Source of the DNA: CAWIVH01 sp963839475
Lineage (GTDB): Bacteria > Acidobacteriota > UBA6911
DNA: 64,000 nt
Reading direction: 5' to 3'
Assembly: GCA_963839475.1 (NCBI GenBank)
Contig: CAWIVH010000015.1
Location: 62,001 to 126,000, forward strand
In this document: one piece after another, positions 37,493 to 45,877 of the stretch
Position numbering within the stretch: the first letter of the stretch is position 1
Layout of the letters: each line of letters opens with the position of its first letter
Notes under the pieces: generated by a model
Told to the model about the DNA's origin: nothing
Seen by the model: the letters and a program-made list of their open reading frames with translations, nothing else
Databases searched by the model: none
Made by a program: the position numbers and the translations under genes

Positions 37493-37894
37493 CAAATTGG
37501 GGACTGGCCTGTCCCCGATTCTGTTGGCCGAGGGTGGCGCAGGCGCTTCACTTCGCCACTGACAGCCTCGTCGAGCTGCATGCAATAACTCCGTTGCCCT
37601 ATGCCTCACAGCACTAGGTGGTAGGTAGTCAAAAGCAGACCGCAATTTCGGATGGCGCGGAAGTGAGGATCGACACAGGTGCGGGCTGCCGGGCATGGAG
37701 CCACTGGCTTGGTTTATGGAGAAACATTCATTTCCAGATTGGATTGTCGCAAACTCCAGTCAAAGAGCGGGACAGTCTATTCCGCCCCTAAAAGATGGAC
37801 AATACGCCAGTAGTTGGAACTTGGCGGCCAGGGAGGAGGTCGATGCGGCAGGCTGACAAGTCTTTTCAGCTGATTGCAGTTCGTCTGAATTTCT
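37493..37894. other. Intergenic region without a gene
   Basis: About 400 nt with no supported coding sequence, repeat or RNA structure. Confidence 0.4.
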
Positions 37895-38125
37895 TTACCT
37901 TATGGGGTCCATGCCGGCGCCAGCTTCCAAGTTCTCGATCGTGTTCTGCCGCTTGAACAGCTCCTGCCTCGAATCCGGCGGAAGATCCCACCAGGCCGGC
38001 GAGGGCATGATGCGGCCCAAAGCGTCGCGCTCGCGATACGCGGAAACTGCCTGTTCGATCAATATTTCGTTCGGCGCCTGTGAGAGAGCGGCCTGCCGCT
38101 GCGTCCGCTGCGAACATTGCTCCAA
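37895..38125 (-). CDS. Orphan copy of the 76-residue sigma-factor-associated small protein
   Basis: This frame encodes the same core as the small protein at 41768-41998: ILIEQAVSAYRERDALGRIM and PSPAWWDLPPDSRQELFKRQ. The N- and C-terminal ends differ and no sigma factor gene lies upstream, so it may be a nonfunctional duplicate. Nucleotides 37946-38074 are about 96% identical to 41858-41986, which points to a recent copying event. Confidence 0.5.
   Translation of the reverse strand: MEQCSQRTQRQAALSQAPNEILIEQAVSAYRERDALGRIMPSPAWWDLPPDSRQELFKRQNTIENLEAGAGMDPIR
37946..38074. repeat. Direct repeat, left copy (129 nt)
   Basis: It is identical to 41858-41986 at 124 of 129 positions with no gaps and in the same orientation. 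The two copies bracket the GH3 and GH5-like genes. Confidence 0.9.
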
Positions 38126-38303
38126 TTGCCTTTCGTCTATTCAGATTTCGTACTTTTGATGTCAGGGACGGGGACATGTATTTGTCCGCATCGCGAAGCG
38201 TATTATTATCACCCTAGCCCCGGCGGTGTGAATTTTGCACCTTGCGCGCAACCCGGCAGAGGATCCTGGGTGGCCTGTGCCGAGACTGTGATATCTTGCT
38301 CCA

Positions 38304-40148
38304 ATGCGAACCAGAACCCTTCTATTCTTCTGCGTCATGACGGCCCTGCACACCTCTTTTGCTGCTCCGGCGCTCGTCAGGTACGTGCAGTCCGGGCCCG
38401 TCAAGATGAACGCGGCGCGCGAGAAATGGGCGCAGCGCACCCTGCGGAAGCTGGGCGACGAAGAGAAGGTCGGTCAGCTCTTCATGATCTGGGTGAGAGC
38501 CCGGTTCGTGAACGAACAGAGCGGCGAGTACGCTCAGCTCCGCGACAGCATCCGCAAGTTTCACGTCGGTTCGTTCGCGATGACCGTACGGGCGGAGGGC
38601 TCCCTCCTGTATAAGACAGAGCCGTACGAGGCGGCGGCGCTGCTGAACCGTCTCCAGGCCGAATCGGCCCTGCCGCTGATGATCGCGGCGGATCTCGAGA
38701 GCGGCGTGTCTTCGCGGCTGAACGGCAGCACGGTTTTCCCGCAGGCGATGGCCTTCGGAGCAGCGGCGAGCACGGAGCACGCCGAGGCTTTCGGCAGGAT
38801 CGTCGCGCAGGAGGCGCGCGCCGTCGGGATTCACTGGAATTTCTTCCCGGTTGCGGACGTCAATTCGAACCCGGCCAACCCGATCATCAATACCCGCTCC
38901 TTCGGGGAGGATCCGGGTCAGGTGGGTGATCTGGTCTCCGCTTACATCCGGGGCGCCCGTGCCGGCGGCATGCTCACGTCGGTGAAGCATTTTCCCGGCC
39001 ATGGCGACACCGCGACCGATTCCCACCTGGGAGTGGCGAAGGTAACGGGCGACCTCAAAAGACTGGAGGCCGTCGAACTGCTCCCGTTCCGGAAGGCGAT
39101 TGCAGCCGGAGTGGACGCCGTCATGGTCGCTCACCTTTCAGTGCCGGCGCTCGAACCGGACCCGGATCGTGTCGCGACCACGTCGAAGGCGATTGTCACG
39201 GATCTCCTGAAGAACCGGCTGGGTTTCAAGGGGCTCGTCGTGACAGACGCGCTGGACATGGCCGGCCTTACACGCCAGTACGCCGCCAGCGTCGGACGGG
39301 CTGCCGTCGACGCGTTCAAGGCCGGATGCGACTGGCTGATCATCCCGGCGGACTTCGAAGCGTCCTATCGCGCGCTGCTTGAGGCGGTGCGGAGCGGGGA
39401 GATCCCCAGGGAGCGGCTGGACGCGTCGGTCCTGAAGGTGCTCCGGCTGAAAGCGTCCGTCGGCCTGTCCGAGGCGCGTTTCGTCGACCTCTCGGCACTG
39501 TCCCGGACCGTCGGCCGCCCGGAGACTATAGCCCGCGGGCAGCAGATTGCCGACGATGCCGTTACGCTCGTGCGAGGCGGGGCGATGCTGCCGCTCAAGA
39601 GGACCGAGGCGCCCGCCGGAGGGCTGCCGTACATGCAGAGGCAGGAGGTCCGGAATCGGGTCGTCCTCCTCGTGCTCTCGGACGACCTCCGCTCGGAGTC
39701 GGGCCGGACCCTGGAGCGTCAGCTCCGGGCACGCGTGCCCGACCTGAACGCCTTCTTCAGCGATCCCCGCACGGTCTCGGCCGTGTCGGACCGTGTCCTG
39801 AAGGCGGTCGGCGAGGCGCAGGCGGTGATTCTTGCAGCCTATCTAATTCCGACAGCGGGCGGCTTGACGGATACCACGGCTCTCGCCGATTCAACTGTAT
39901 CGCTGATCCGCCATATGCTCGAGCGGGCGGCTGACAAGACGCTTGTCCTGTCAATGGGAAATCCTTACTTTGCGCAGGCATTTCCCGATATTCGACATTA
40001 TCTCTGCACCTTCTCGACCGCTCCGGTCTCCGAAACCGCTGTGGTCCAGGCGCTGTTCGGTGAGATTGCCATCCGCGGCAGGCTCCCCGTGACGATTCCC
40101 GGAATCGCCGCGCGCGGCACCGGCATCGAGCGCCCCGCGATCCACTAA
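38304..40148 (+). CDS. GH3 beta-N-acetylhexosaminidase-like (NagZ-type)
   Basis: A 614-residue secreted GH3 enzyme expected to release beta-linked N-acetylglucosamine or a related sugar. A signal peptide (LLFFCVMTALHTSFAAP) is followed by the barrel with LPLMIAADLESGVSSRL, the NagZ signature KHFPGHGDTATDSH (acid/base His-Asp loop, near residue 226) and the nucleophile Asp in VVTDALDMAG (near 313). The extra C-terminal domain (about 400-614) resembles the alpha/beta sandwich of longer GH3 proteins, unlike short cytoplasmic NagZ. Codon use is more GC-rich than in many neighbours and the gene lies between direct repeats, so transfer or duplication of this block is possible. Confidence 0.87.
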   Translation: MRTRTLLFFCVMTALHTSFAAPALVRYVQSGPVKMNAAREKWAQRTLRKLGDEEKVGQLFMIWVRARFVNEQSGEYAQLRDSIRKFHVGSFAMTVRAEGSLLYKTEPYEAAALLNRLQAESALPLMIAADLESGVSSRLNGSTVFPQAMAFGAAASTEHAEAFGRIVAQEARAVGIHWNFFPVADVNSNPANPIINTRSFGEDPGQVGDLVSAYIRGARAGGMLTSVKHFPGHGDTATDSHLGVAKVTGDLKRLEAVELLPFRKAIAAGVDAVMVAHLSVPALEPDPDRVATTSKAIVTDLLKNRLGFKGLVVTDALDMAGLTRQYAASVGRAAVDAFKAGCDWLIIPADFEASYRALLEAVRSGEIPRERLDASVLKVLRLKASVGLSEARFVDLSALSRTVGRPETIARGQQIADDAVTLVRGGAMLPLKRTEAPAGGLPYMQRQEVRNRVVLLVLSDDLRSESGRTLERQLRARVPDLNAFFSDPRTVSAVSDRVLKAVGEAQAVILAAYLIPTAGGLTDTTALADSTVSLIRHMLERAADKTLVLSMGNPYFAQAFPDIRHYLCTFSTAPVSETAVVQALFGEIAIRGRLPVTIPGIAARGTGIERPAIH

Positions 40149-40265
40149 GCCGCCCCCTGCCGCCGGGCAACGCCCTTCCGGTGGGTCGCACGGAACCGAG
40201 CCGGGAACTGAAGGCGATAAGGAATTGACTGCAAACATCGGGGCCGCCATTCCCGGGAGAGGCAA

Positions 40266-41759
40266 ATGGTACGGAAATTGATGATCACCGGCATCCTTCT
40301 CCTCAGCAGCCTGGCTGCGCAGGCGGAGCCGGTACGTGTCTGGCGTACGAATCCCCGCTATTTCGAATTCCAGGGCAAGCCACTCGTCCTGCTTACCACC
40401 GATCATCATTACGGGGCGGTCATCGACAGGGACTTCGACTTCGCGCGCTATCTCGATTACCTCGGGCGCGCCGGTATGAACCTGACCCGGATTTACCCAG
40501 GAGGGATGTTCGAGCCTCCCGACAAATACCTCAAGGGTAATCCGCTGGGTCCACGGGCCGGCCGGCAGATCCTGCCCTGGGCCCGTTCCGGAAAGTCGGG
40601 CGCCCATCCACAGCTTGGCGAGCCCGGCCATCCCTCCTATAAATTCGACCTGGACCGCTGGGACCCCGAATATTTCTCGCGGCTGAAGGCGTACGTGAAG
40701 CTCGCCGCGAAGAAAGGAATCATCGTTGAAATCGCGTTTTTCAACGGCATGTACGAGGACAGCTGGCCCCTGAACGCCCTTTATCACGGCAACAACATCC
40801 AGGGTGCCGGCGGGTACGAGGCCTCGGAATGCGGCCTCTTCACCACCGGCGATCCCCGCAACCGGGACGTCCTGCGCTATCAGAAATCCTACGTCGTCAA
40901 GTTGACGGAGGAATTGAATGAGTTCGAAAATGTCATTTTCGACCTGTGCGACGAGCCGTCGTTGCACGGCAAACCCGACGGGAGCGTCCTTCATGTGGCG
41001 GACGAAAAGGTCATCCCCTGGCTGCTCGAACTGAAGGACGCTTTTCTCGAGGCCGAAGCTCGCCTCCCCAAAAAGCACCTGCTCGGCCAGACCGCCATCA
41101 GCCTGTCCCCCGATCTCTCGCGCGAGGACTGGTGCGAATGGGTTCCCGTCGAATATGTCCGACCGGCGGCGACGGCCCTCGAAAAGGACTGCGACGTGCG
41201 AAAACCTTTCCTGAATGTCGAATCGGACTATTATGGTTTTGGGCTGACCAAACCTTATACCATCGATCAGGTCAGGGCCGAAGGATGGTGGTTCATGCTT
41301 CGCGGCGGCGCGGGCACCATCAGTCTGAACGGGGAGTTTTTCCGCGGGCAGGAAACGGGTTCCAAAAACACCCGGGGGCAGATTGCGCCGCAGAGGAGAG
41401 CCCTCCGGCGGTTTATGGAACGATTCGACCTGGCTGGAATCGAGGCCTTTCCCGGGCTGGGCTCAGTCCCCGCCGATACGATCGCCGCCGCCATTGCCGA
41501 GCCGGGGAAACAGTACGGGCTTTACCTGTGCCATGGCAAGCCGGGTCCGCACCATTTTGTGACCGTGCGGGGGTCCTACCGGGACAGCATGGTGTTCAAG
41601 GCCGTTCCGGCTGGGACCTATCGGCTGCGATGGTTTGATCCTGCAACCGGCAGCAGAAGGGGGGAAGCCATGGTCACATGGAAAGGCGGCGACATGGAGA
41701 TCAAAACTCCAGCCTACGAACTCGATATCGCGCTCCGCATCAACAGGTCCGGCCAATAG
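40266..41759 (+). CDS. Secreted GH5-like TIM-barrel glycoside hydrolase
   Basis: A 497-residue protein with a signal peptide (MITGILLLSSLAAQAEP) and a cellulase-superfamily barrel: YFEFQGKPLVLLTTDHHYGA, GMNLTRIYPGGMFEPP and VIFDLCDEPSLHG, the last placing an acidic residue where the acid/base Glu is expected. FLNVESDYYGFGL may hold the nucleophile. The C-terminal ~90 residues (YRLRWFDPATGSR) resemble the small beta domain seen at the end of DUF4038/GH140-like proteins. GGGAGAGG precedes the ATG. It lies 117 nt after the GH3 gene on the same strand and is probably co-expressed. Substrate unknown. Confidence 0.75.
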   Translation: MVRKLMITGILLLSSLAAQAEPVRVWRTNPRYFEFQGKPLVLLTTDHHYGAVIDRDFDFARYLDYLGRAGMNLTRIYPGGMFEPPDKYLKGNPLGPRAGRQILPWARSGKSGAHPQLGEPGHPSYKFDLDRWDPEYFSRLKAYVKLAAKKGIIVEIAFFNGMYEDSWPLNALYHGNNIQGAGGYEASECGLFTTGDPRNRDVLRYQKSYVVKLTEELNEFENVIFDLCDEPSLHGKPDGSVLHVADEKVIPWLLELKDAFLEAEARLPKKHLLGQTAISLSPDLSREDWCEWVPVEYVRPAATALEKDCDVRKPFLNVESDYYGFGLTKPYTIDQVRAEGWWFMLRGGAGTISLNGEFFRGQETGSKNTRGQIAPQRRALRRFMERFDLAGIEAFPGLGSVPADTIAAAIAEPGKQYGLYLCHGKPGPHHFVTVRGSYRDSMVFKAVPAGTYRLRWFDPATGSRRGEAMVTWKGGDMEIKTPAYELDIALRINRSGQ

Positions 41760-41767
41760 GACAGATT

Positions 41768-41998
41768 TTATCCGATTCTCAGGCGGGCAAGAACGGAACG
41801 GACCGTCGTGCTCATGCCGTCAGGAGTAAAGGTGCGCTCGATGATCCGGCTCTCCAGCTGCCGCTTGAACAGCTCCTCCCTCGAATCCGGCGGAAGATCC
41901 CACCAGGCCGGCGAGGGCATGATGCGGCCCGAGGCGTCGCGCTCGCGATACGCGGAGACTGCCTGTTCGATCAATGTTTCGTTCGGTTCGCCGGTCAC
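41768..41998 (-). CDS. Small protein coupled to a sigma factor (76 residues)
   Basis: The start codon overlaps the sigma-factor stop (ATGA, 41995-41998), so translation is coupled. The protein is soluble, rich in Arg and Glu, with LIEQAVSAYRERDASGRIMP, a conspicuous AWWDLPPDSREELF core and a C-terminal helix (MSTTVRSVLARLRIG). It has no membrane segment and no zinc site. A role as anti-sigma factor or sigma partner is suggested only by the coupling. A near-identical core is duplicated at 37895-38125. Confidence 0.72.
   Translation of the reverse strand: MTGEPNETLIEQAVSAYRERDASGRIMPSPAWWDLPPDSREELFKRQLESRIIERTFTPDGMSTTVRSVLARLRIG
41858..41986. repeat. Direct repeat, right copy (129 nt)
   Basis: It matches 37946-38074 at 124 of 129 positions. 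Both lie inside related small coding frames on the minus strand, 3.9 kb apart. Confidence 0.9.
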
Positions 41999-42582
41999 GA
42001 CAAAATCTCTCCCAGTCGAATCCCTTTCCTCTCCAGGCAGTCGGCCAGCAACCTGCGCGCCCGGACGATGTTTTGAAGAAAGGTGTTCGCTTTCATCCTC
42101 ACCGCTTGTGCCAGCTCCCGGTCCGGGAGATGACCTTCACCGATTCGCGCCTCCAGGGCGTTTCGGGGCTTCTCCGGCAAACGCTCCACGCACTCGCCAA
42201 TGGCCTTCCCCAAGGCTGGGTCCGGGAGTTCCGGTTTGAGGCGACCTTCCGGCAGCCTGTCCAATTCCTCAAGCTCAGCGAATCTGCCTTGCCCGCAGCG
42301 GCGAAGTTCTTCGAGCGCGACATTCCGCGCCACCCGGAGAGCGAACCGGAGCGAGGCGCTCTGTCCCTCGAGGACTCGCTCCGGATCGTTGGCGAAGAGC
42401 CACATCCGCATGAAGGTTTCCTGGACAACGACCTCCACCTCGACGGTGCGCGCGAACCTGGAAAGGCTGCGCCACAGAGGAATTTCCACCATCTGCATCC
42501 AGTGCGCAAAGGCCTCCGGATTCCCTGAACGGGCGAGCCGGAAAGCACTCTCCATCCTGTCCGCGAGGACATCGTCCATCAT
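41995..42582 (-). CDS. RNA polymerase sigma-70 family factor (ECF-like)
   Basis: A 195-residue protein with a sigma region 2-like part (VVVQETFMRMWLFANDPERV) and a region 4-like part (LPEKPRNALEARIGEGHLPD, then LAQAVRMKANTFLQNIVRAR). It should redirect RNA polymerase to a special promoter set. It begins 19 nt after the VIT/VWA stop codon and overlaps the 76-residue gene, making a three-gene cassette. No classical membrane anti-sigma factor is present. Confidence 0.8.
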   Translation of the reverse strand: MMDDVLADRMESAFRLARSGNPEAFAHWMQMVEIPLWRSLSRFARTVEVEVVVQETFMRMWLFANDPERVLEGQSASLRFALRVARNVALEELRRCGQGRFAELEELDRLPEGRLKPELPDPALGKAIGECVERLPEKPRNALEARIGEGHLPDRELAQAVRMKANTFLQNIVRARRLLADCLERKGIRLGEILS

Positions 42583-42600
42583 AAGCCAATTATTCCTGGT

Positions 42601-44949
42601 TCAGATTGCCGGCACTAATGAAATGTGCAGTTCCACATCCCCGGCCTCGATCGATTCTCCCTGCAACCGGGTCCGGCAGGGCCAAAAGAGTGTTGCATCG
42701 CGGTGTTGCCAATGCCGGTGACCTATCAGCTTCAAGGCCAAACGAACTGTAAGTCCGGCCTCATGAGGTCCAGGTTCAGTACTGTCACGCCCCAGGACCC
42801 GCGCGGTGTCCTTGTCTCCGTCGTCAAACAAGACACGGATCTTCGTACCGTCTTCCGGCAGCAGGAAGCTATCCACCGGCACCTCGAATTCAAGGACCAG
42901 GATCTGCCCATCCAGGTGCAACACACGCGCCCTTTCGATCCTGATTGGGCCGGCAGTCGGTTTGTGCGGTGTGATATGTCTCAAGGCAATAGTCAGGTCG
43001 GCTTTCCAATCGTGGTCGTGGAACGCATCCGCGGCTTCATATACTCTTTTTAACGAAAACATAGGTGCCGCCGGAGCAAGGGCGGCTGGCATACTGCACG
43101 GCATCAATCCTGCCCCTTCAGCCGAAACATCCGCCGGGACCTCCACCGCCAGATGTTCGCGTCGGCGAGGGTCTTTCGGGTCTACTGTGGGGTCCTCGGA
43201 AATGGCGATCAGGCTGGTCATCCTGCCGGCGATGCCATGGCGCAGCCCCAGAAACTCAATTTTCCTCTCGACCTCTTGACTGCTGCCAGTTTGTTTGCCG
43301 GCTGCCAGGTCAAGTTCGAGATCCTCAATGGCTTCGCGCCCAAAGAGGGCCCCGAGAGGGAGCGATGTTGCGCGCATCCCCTGGGAGCCTGGGATTTCCA
43401 TGGCTCTGACCCAGGGCGCGGATTGGCCGGAGGTCCTGCCCTTTACTTCGATGCTTCCGCCGCCGGCTTTCACTTCGGCCAGCAGCACAAGCGGCTGACC
43501 CTCCAGCACATCCCGTGGTCTTTGGGGTGCCAGAGAGACCAGGCCGGTTCCCTGAACCTCGATATCTGTCAACACGGGGCGGACCGTCGCCTTCAGGAGT
43601 CTCCCGGCCGCAACTCCGGCATCGTCTTGCATTCCAATCAGGATTTCGACACCCCGGCCGGCGCGCGCAGCTCCCCGTGTCAAAGTGCGGTTGGGTGCGG
43701 AGCCGATTCCAACCGCATGAACCCTGGCGCCGGGGACAAGCCTGCGTGTGATTTCTCCGATCACTTCGCCTTCGAAACCGATGTATCCATCCGAGAGCAG
43801 AATGACCTGGCGCTGCGAACCCTCCCGAAGCGGCTTGAGGGCCTCAACCAGAGCCCGGGTCATTTCCGTTGAACCCGAGGCCTGGAGCTTCCGGAGTTCC
43901 TCCAATGCTTTTCCGATGCTTCGCTGGCTGGCTTCGACCGGGCCGCGCACCAGCTGCCGGACCTCGTCGGCAAAAGCCAGGATCTCGAAGCGGTCTCCCG
44001 GATCGAGGCTGTGCAGGAGCTGCGAGGCGATCACCTTCGCCTGTTCGATCGGAGCCCCCGACATCGATCCGCTGGCATCGATGAGCAGGGTTAGGTCGCG
44101 GGCGATGGCTTTGCCTGACGCCGCCGGCGGCGTCAGGGTGATCAGGAGGTAACGGCCGGTGTCGCCGGGAAGGCCTTTGCCTTCGACCGCGTGCAGGCCG
44201 ATCTCCTGTTTTCCGGCCGACCAGCGGACTACCAGGTCACGGTCAAGCTTTATCTTTTCACCGAGGATGACCCGGGTTCCTCGCTCGCAGGCTTCCAGCC
44301 TGATTGGCGCGCCCGGTGAATGCGGTTGAATTTCACCGGCGGAACCGTCCGCGATGTCTATGCTTGCCTCAAGTCTGACCGGTGTTCCTGCGGCGGCCCG
44401 GTCCACATCCAGCTTTTCAGCATCCGTTACCCGGCCCTCGGCTCCCTGGTAGCGTACGCCGGCCACCGTGGGAAAGCGGTACTCCCAGCGTGCCGGCTCC
44501 TCTTTTCCGGCGGGCAGGAATGCCAGCGGCTGCAGCACCTCGATTTCCACCACTGCGGTTTCTCCCGGCGGCAGGCAGCCGAGCTTTTGCGTGAAGGTGT
44601 CGGTCCGCTCTTGCTCCAGCAGGGCCGCCATGCGGCCTTCGAACAGGGCCTTGCGGTACTCTTTTTGCGCCTCCTCCCGTTTCCGGACCTCTCCCCGGAT
44701 GATGCGATGCCCGATCCGGATGGTGTAGCCCGTCACGGCGCCGTCTGCCGGGAGCGGCAGGGTGTACAGCACTTCCAATGGCTCGCTGTAAGGGTTTTCA
44801 TAGACCTGAGTGAAGATAGTGGCGGCGATGCCTCCCTCGGCCCGGGCTTCCAGCTTTGCGGATTTCAGGGGATAAGTGCGCCCATCGACTGAAACGAGGC
44901 CCGCATGGCGGACGGCTTCGGTAAGGGGTAATGCGCTGATCGTTGTCAT
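42601..44949 (-). CDS. VIT and von Willebrand factor A domain protein
   Basis: A 782-residue protein. Residues ~1-130 are a VIT domain (VYENPYSEPLEVLYTLPLPA, IIRGEVRKREEAQKEYRKA), the region found in inter-alpha-trypsin inhibitor heavy chains. Residues ~275-450 are a VWA domain with a complete metal site, DASGSMSGAP, and the expected Thr and Asp further on (SGSTEMTRAL, VILLSDGYIG). No signal peptide is obvious, so it may act in the cytoplasm. The start at 44949 is chosen for its AGGAG site 7 nt upstream and because the VIT domain begins there; a longer frame to 45168 is unsupported. It leads the sigma-factor cassette. Confidence 0.87.
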   Translation of the reverse strand: MTTISALPLTEAVRHAGLVSVDGRTYPLKSAKLEARAEGGIAATIFTQVYENPYSEPLEVLYTLPLPADGAVTGYTIRIGHRIIRGEVRKREEAQKEYRKALFEGRMAALLEQERTDTFTQKLGCLPPGETAVVEIEVLQPLAFLPAGKEEPARWEYRFPTVAGVRYQGAEGRVTDAEKLDVDRAAAGTPVRLEASIDIADGSAGEIQPHSPGAPIRLEACERGTRVILGEKIKLDRDLVVRWSAGKQEIGLHAVEGKGLPGDTGRYLLITLTPPAASGKAIARDLTLLIDASGSMSGAPIEQAKVIASQLLHSLDPGDRFEILAFADEVRQLVRGPVEASQRSIGKALEELRKLQASGSTEMTRALVEALKPLREGSQRQVILLSDGYIGFEGEVIGEITRRLVPGARVHAVGIGSAPNRTLTRGAARAGRGVEILIGMQDDAGVAAGRLLKATVRPVLTDIEVQGTGLVSLAPQRPRDVLEGQPLVLLAEVKAGGGSIEVKGRTSGQSAPWVRAMEIPGSQGMRATSLPLGALFGREAIEDLELDLAAGKQTGSSQEVERKIEFLGLRHGIAGRMTSLIAISEDPTVDPKDPRRREHLAVEVPADVSAEGAGLMPCSMPAALAPAAPMFSLKRVYEAADAFHDHDWKADLTIALRHITPHKPTAGPIRIERARVLHLDGQILVLEFEVPVDSFLLPEDGTKIRVLFDDGDKDTARVLGRDSTEPGPHEAGLTVRLALKLIGHRHWQHRDATLFWPCRTRLQGESIEAGDVELHISLVPAI

Positions 44950-45366
44950 ATCATTCTCCTTGGTTTTCGGCTGACTCAATGGGATATGACAAAAAGGGCC
45001 CGTCTGGTGACATCCAATGTGACAGAAATCTGCGGACCATCGCTTGCTCCCGCCTCCAGGGCCGACGCGCTTGGCGCGTACGTTATCGTGTTTACGAATA
45101 CGAACACTAAGGGCGATCCGCTCCGCCCCATCCCCCTGGTTTGCCTGGGCTTGATCCTCTCTCTGCACCCATTATCTGCCACAACGATTGGAAAATGCAC
45201 CGGAGAGATGGAAGGGATGGCCATTTAAAGCTATAGAACTGCGCTCGATCACTTCCTGTCCGAATGCATTGCACGCGGCATGTCGAGCCGCGGGCCAGCG
45301 AAGGTGCGTGTATAACAAAGATTTCGTTGAAGATAACGGACATTCGTCGCTATTCCGTACATTGAG
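44950..45366. other. Intergenic region upstream of the VIT/VWA gene
   Basis: About 420 nt that should include the promoter of the VIT/VWA cassette. No clear -35/-10 pair, operator or gene was recognised. Confidence 0.4.
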
Positions 45367-45564
45367 GTCCCCAGCGTCCATTCCCCGAGCACGGCAGCTG
45401 CGCTCTCCCTCGAAGACGTGGAACGGGCCCACATTTTGCGGGTTCTGGAGCAACCCGGTTGGCGTGTTTACGGCAAAGGCGGCGCCGCGGAACTTCTCGG
45501 CGACAATCGGACCACACTGCCGAGCCGGATGGAGAGGTTGGGCATCCATTGTTGCGGAGCATGA
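45367..45564 (+). pseudogene. C-terminal Fis-type helix-turn-helix relic of a sigma-54-dependent regulator
   Basis: With no start codon nearby, the frame reads ALSLEDVERAHILRVLEQPG and then RVYGKGGAAELLGDNRTTLP ending SRMERLGI. This is the typical last ~55 residues of NtrC-family response regulators. The receiver and AAA+ domains are missing, and upstream sequence is unrelated. Two helix positions differ from the usual pattern (usual GMNRTTL is GDNRTTL here). The rest of the 45565-45877 stretch has no recognisable gene. Confidence 0.7.
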
Positions 45565-45877
45565 AGAAGACCCGGCACATGCGAAAGCCGCTGGATCTTC
45601 CTCTTTGCCGCATTACAGTTCCCAGCTCCTGGCAATCGGTCGGCGTAGTTCCAATAGAGAACCGGAAGTGATGGCGGCCGCTCTACGATTTCTCTGCTTT
45701 CAACTCAATCAATCCACCCCAGAAGCAGGATGCTCAAGGCAACTATTGGTACGATTACGACCCAAACGTTCACCTTCAATAACTCCGGAATGGTAACCAG
45801 TTCGACCGTTCTGGCAAATGCGAAATATCGACGGTGCTGCCTGAAAGCCTCTCTTCCGATCTCGGCAGAAGGCGGTC

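Noticed and set aside
38322..39134. A 270-codon minus-strand frame opposite the GH3 gene
   Set aside because: It is a shadow of the GH3 coding strand; the GH3 motifs decide the frame.
45188..45796. A 202-codon plus-strand frame
   Set aside because: It reads across the Fis-type helix-turn-helix relic in the wrong frame, and its translation has no recognisable features.
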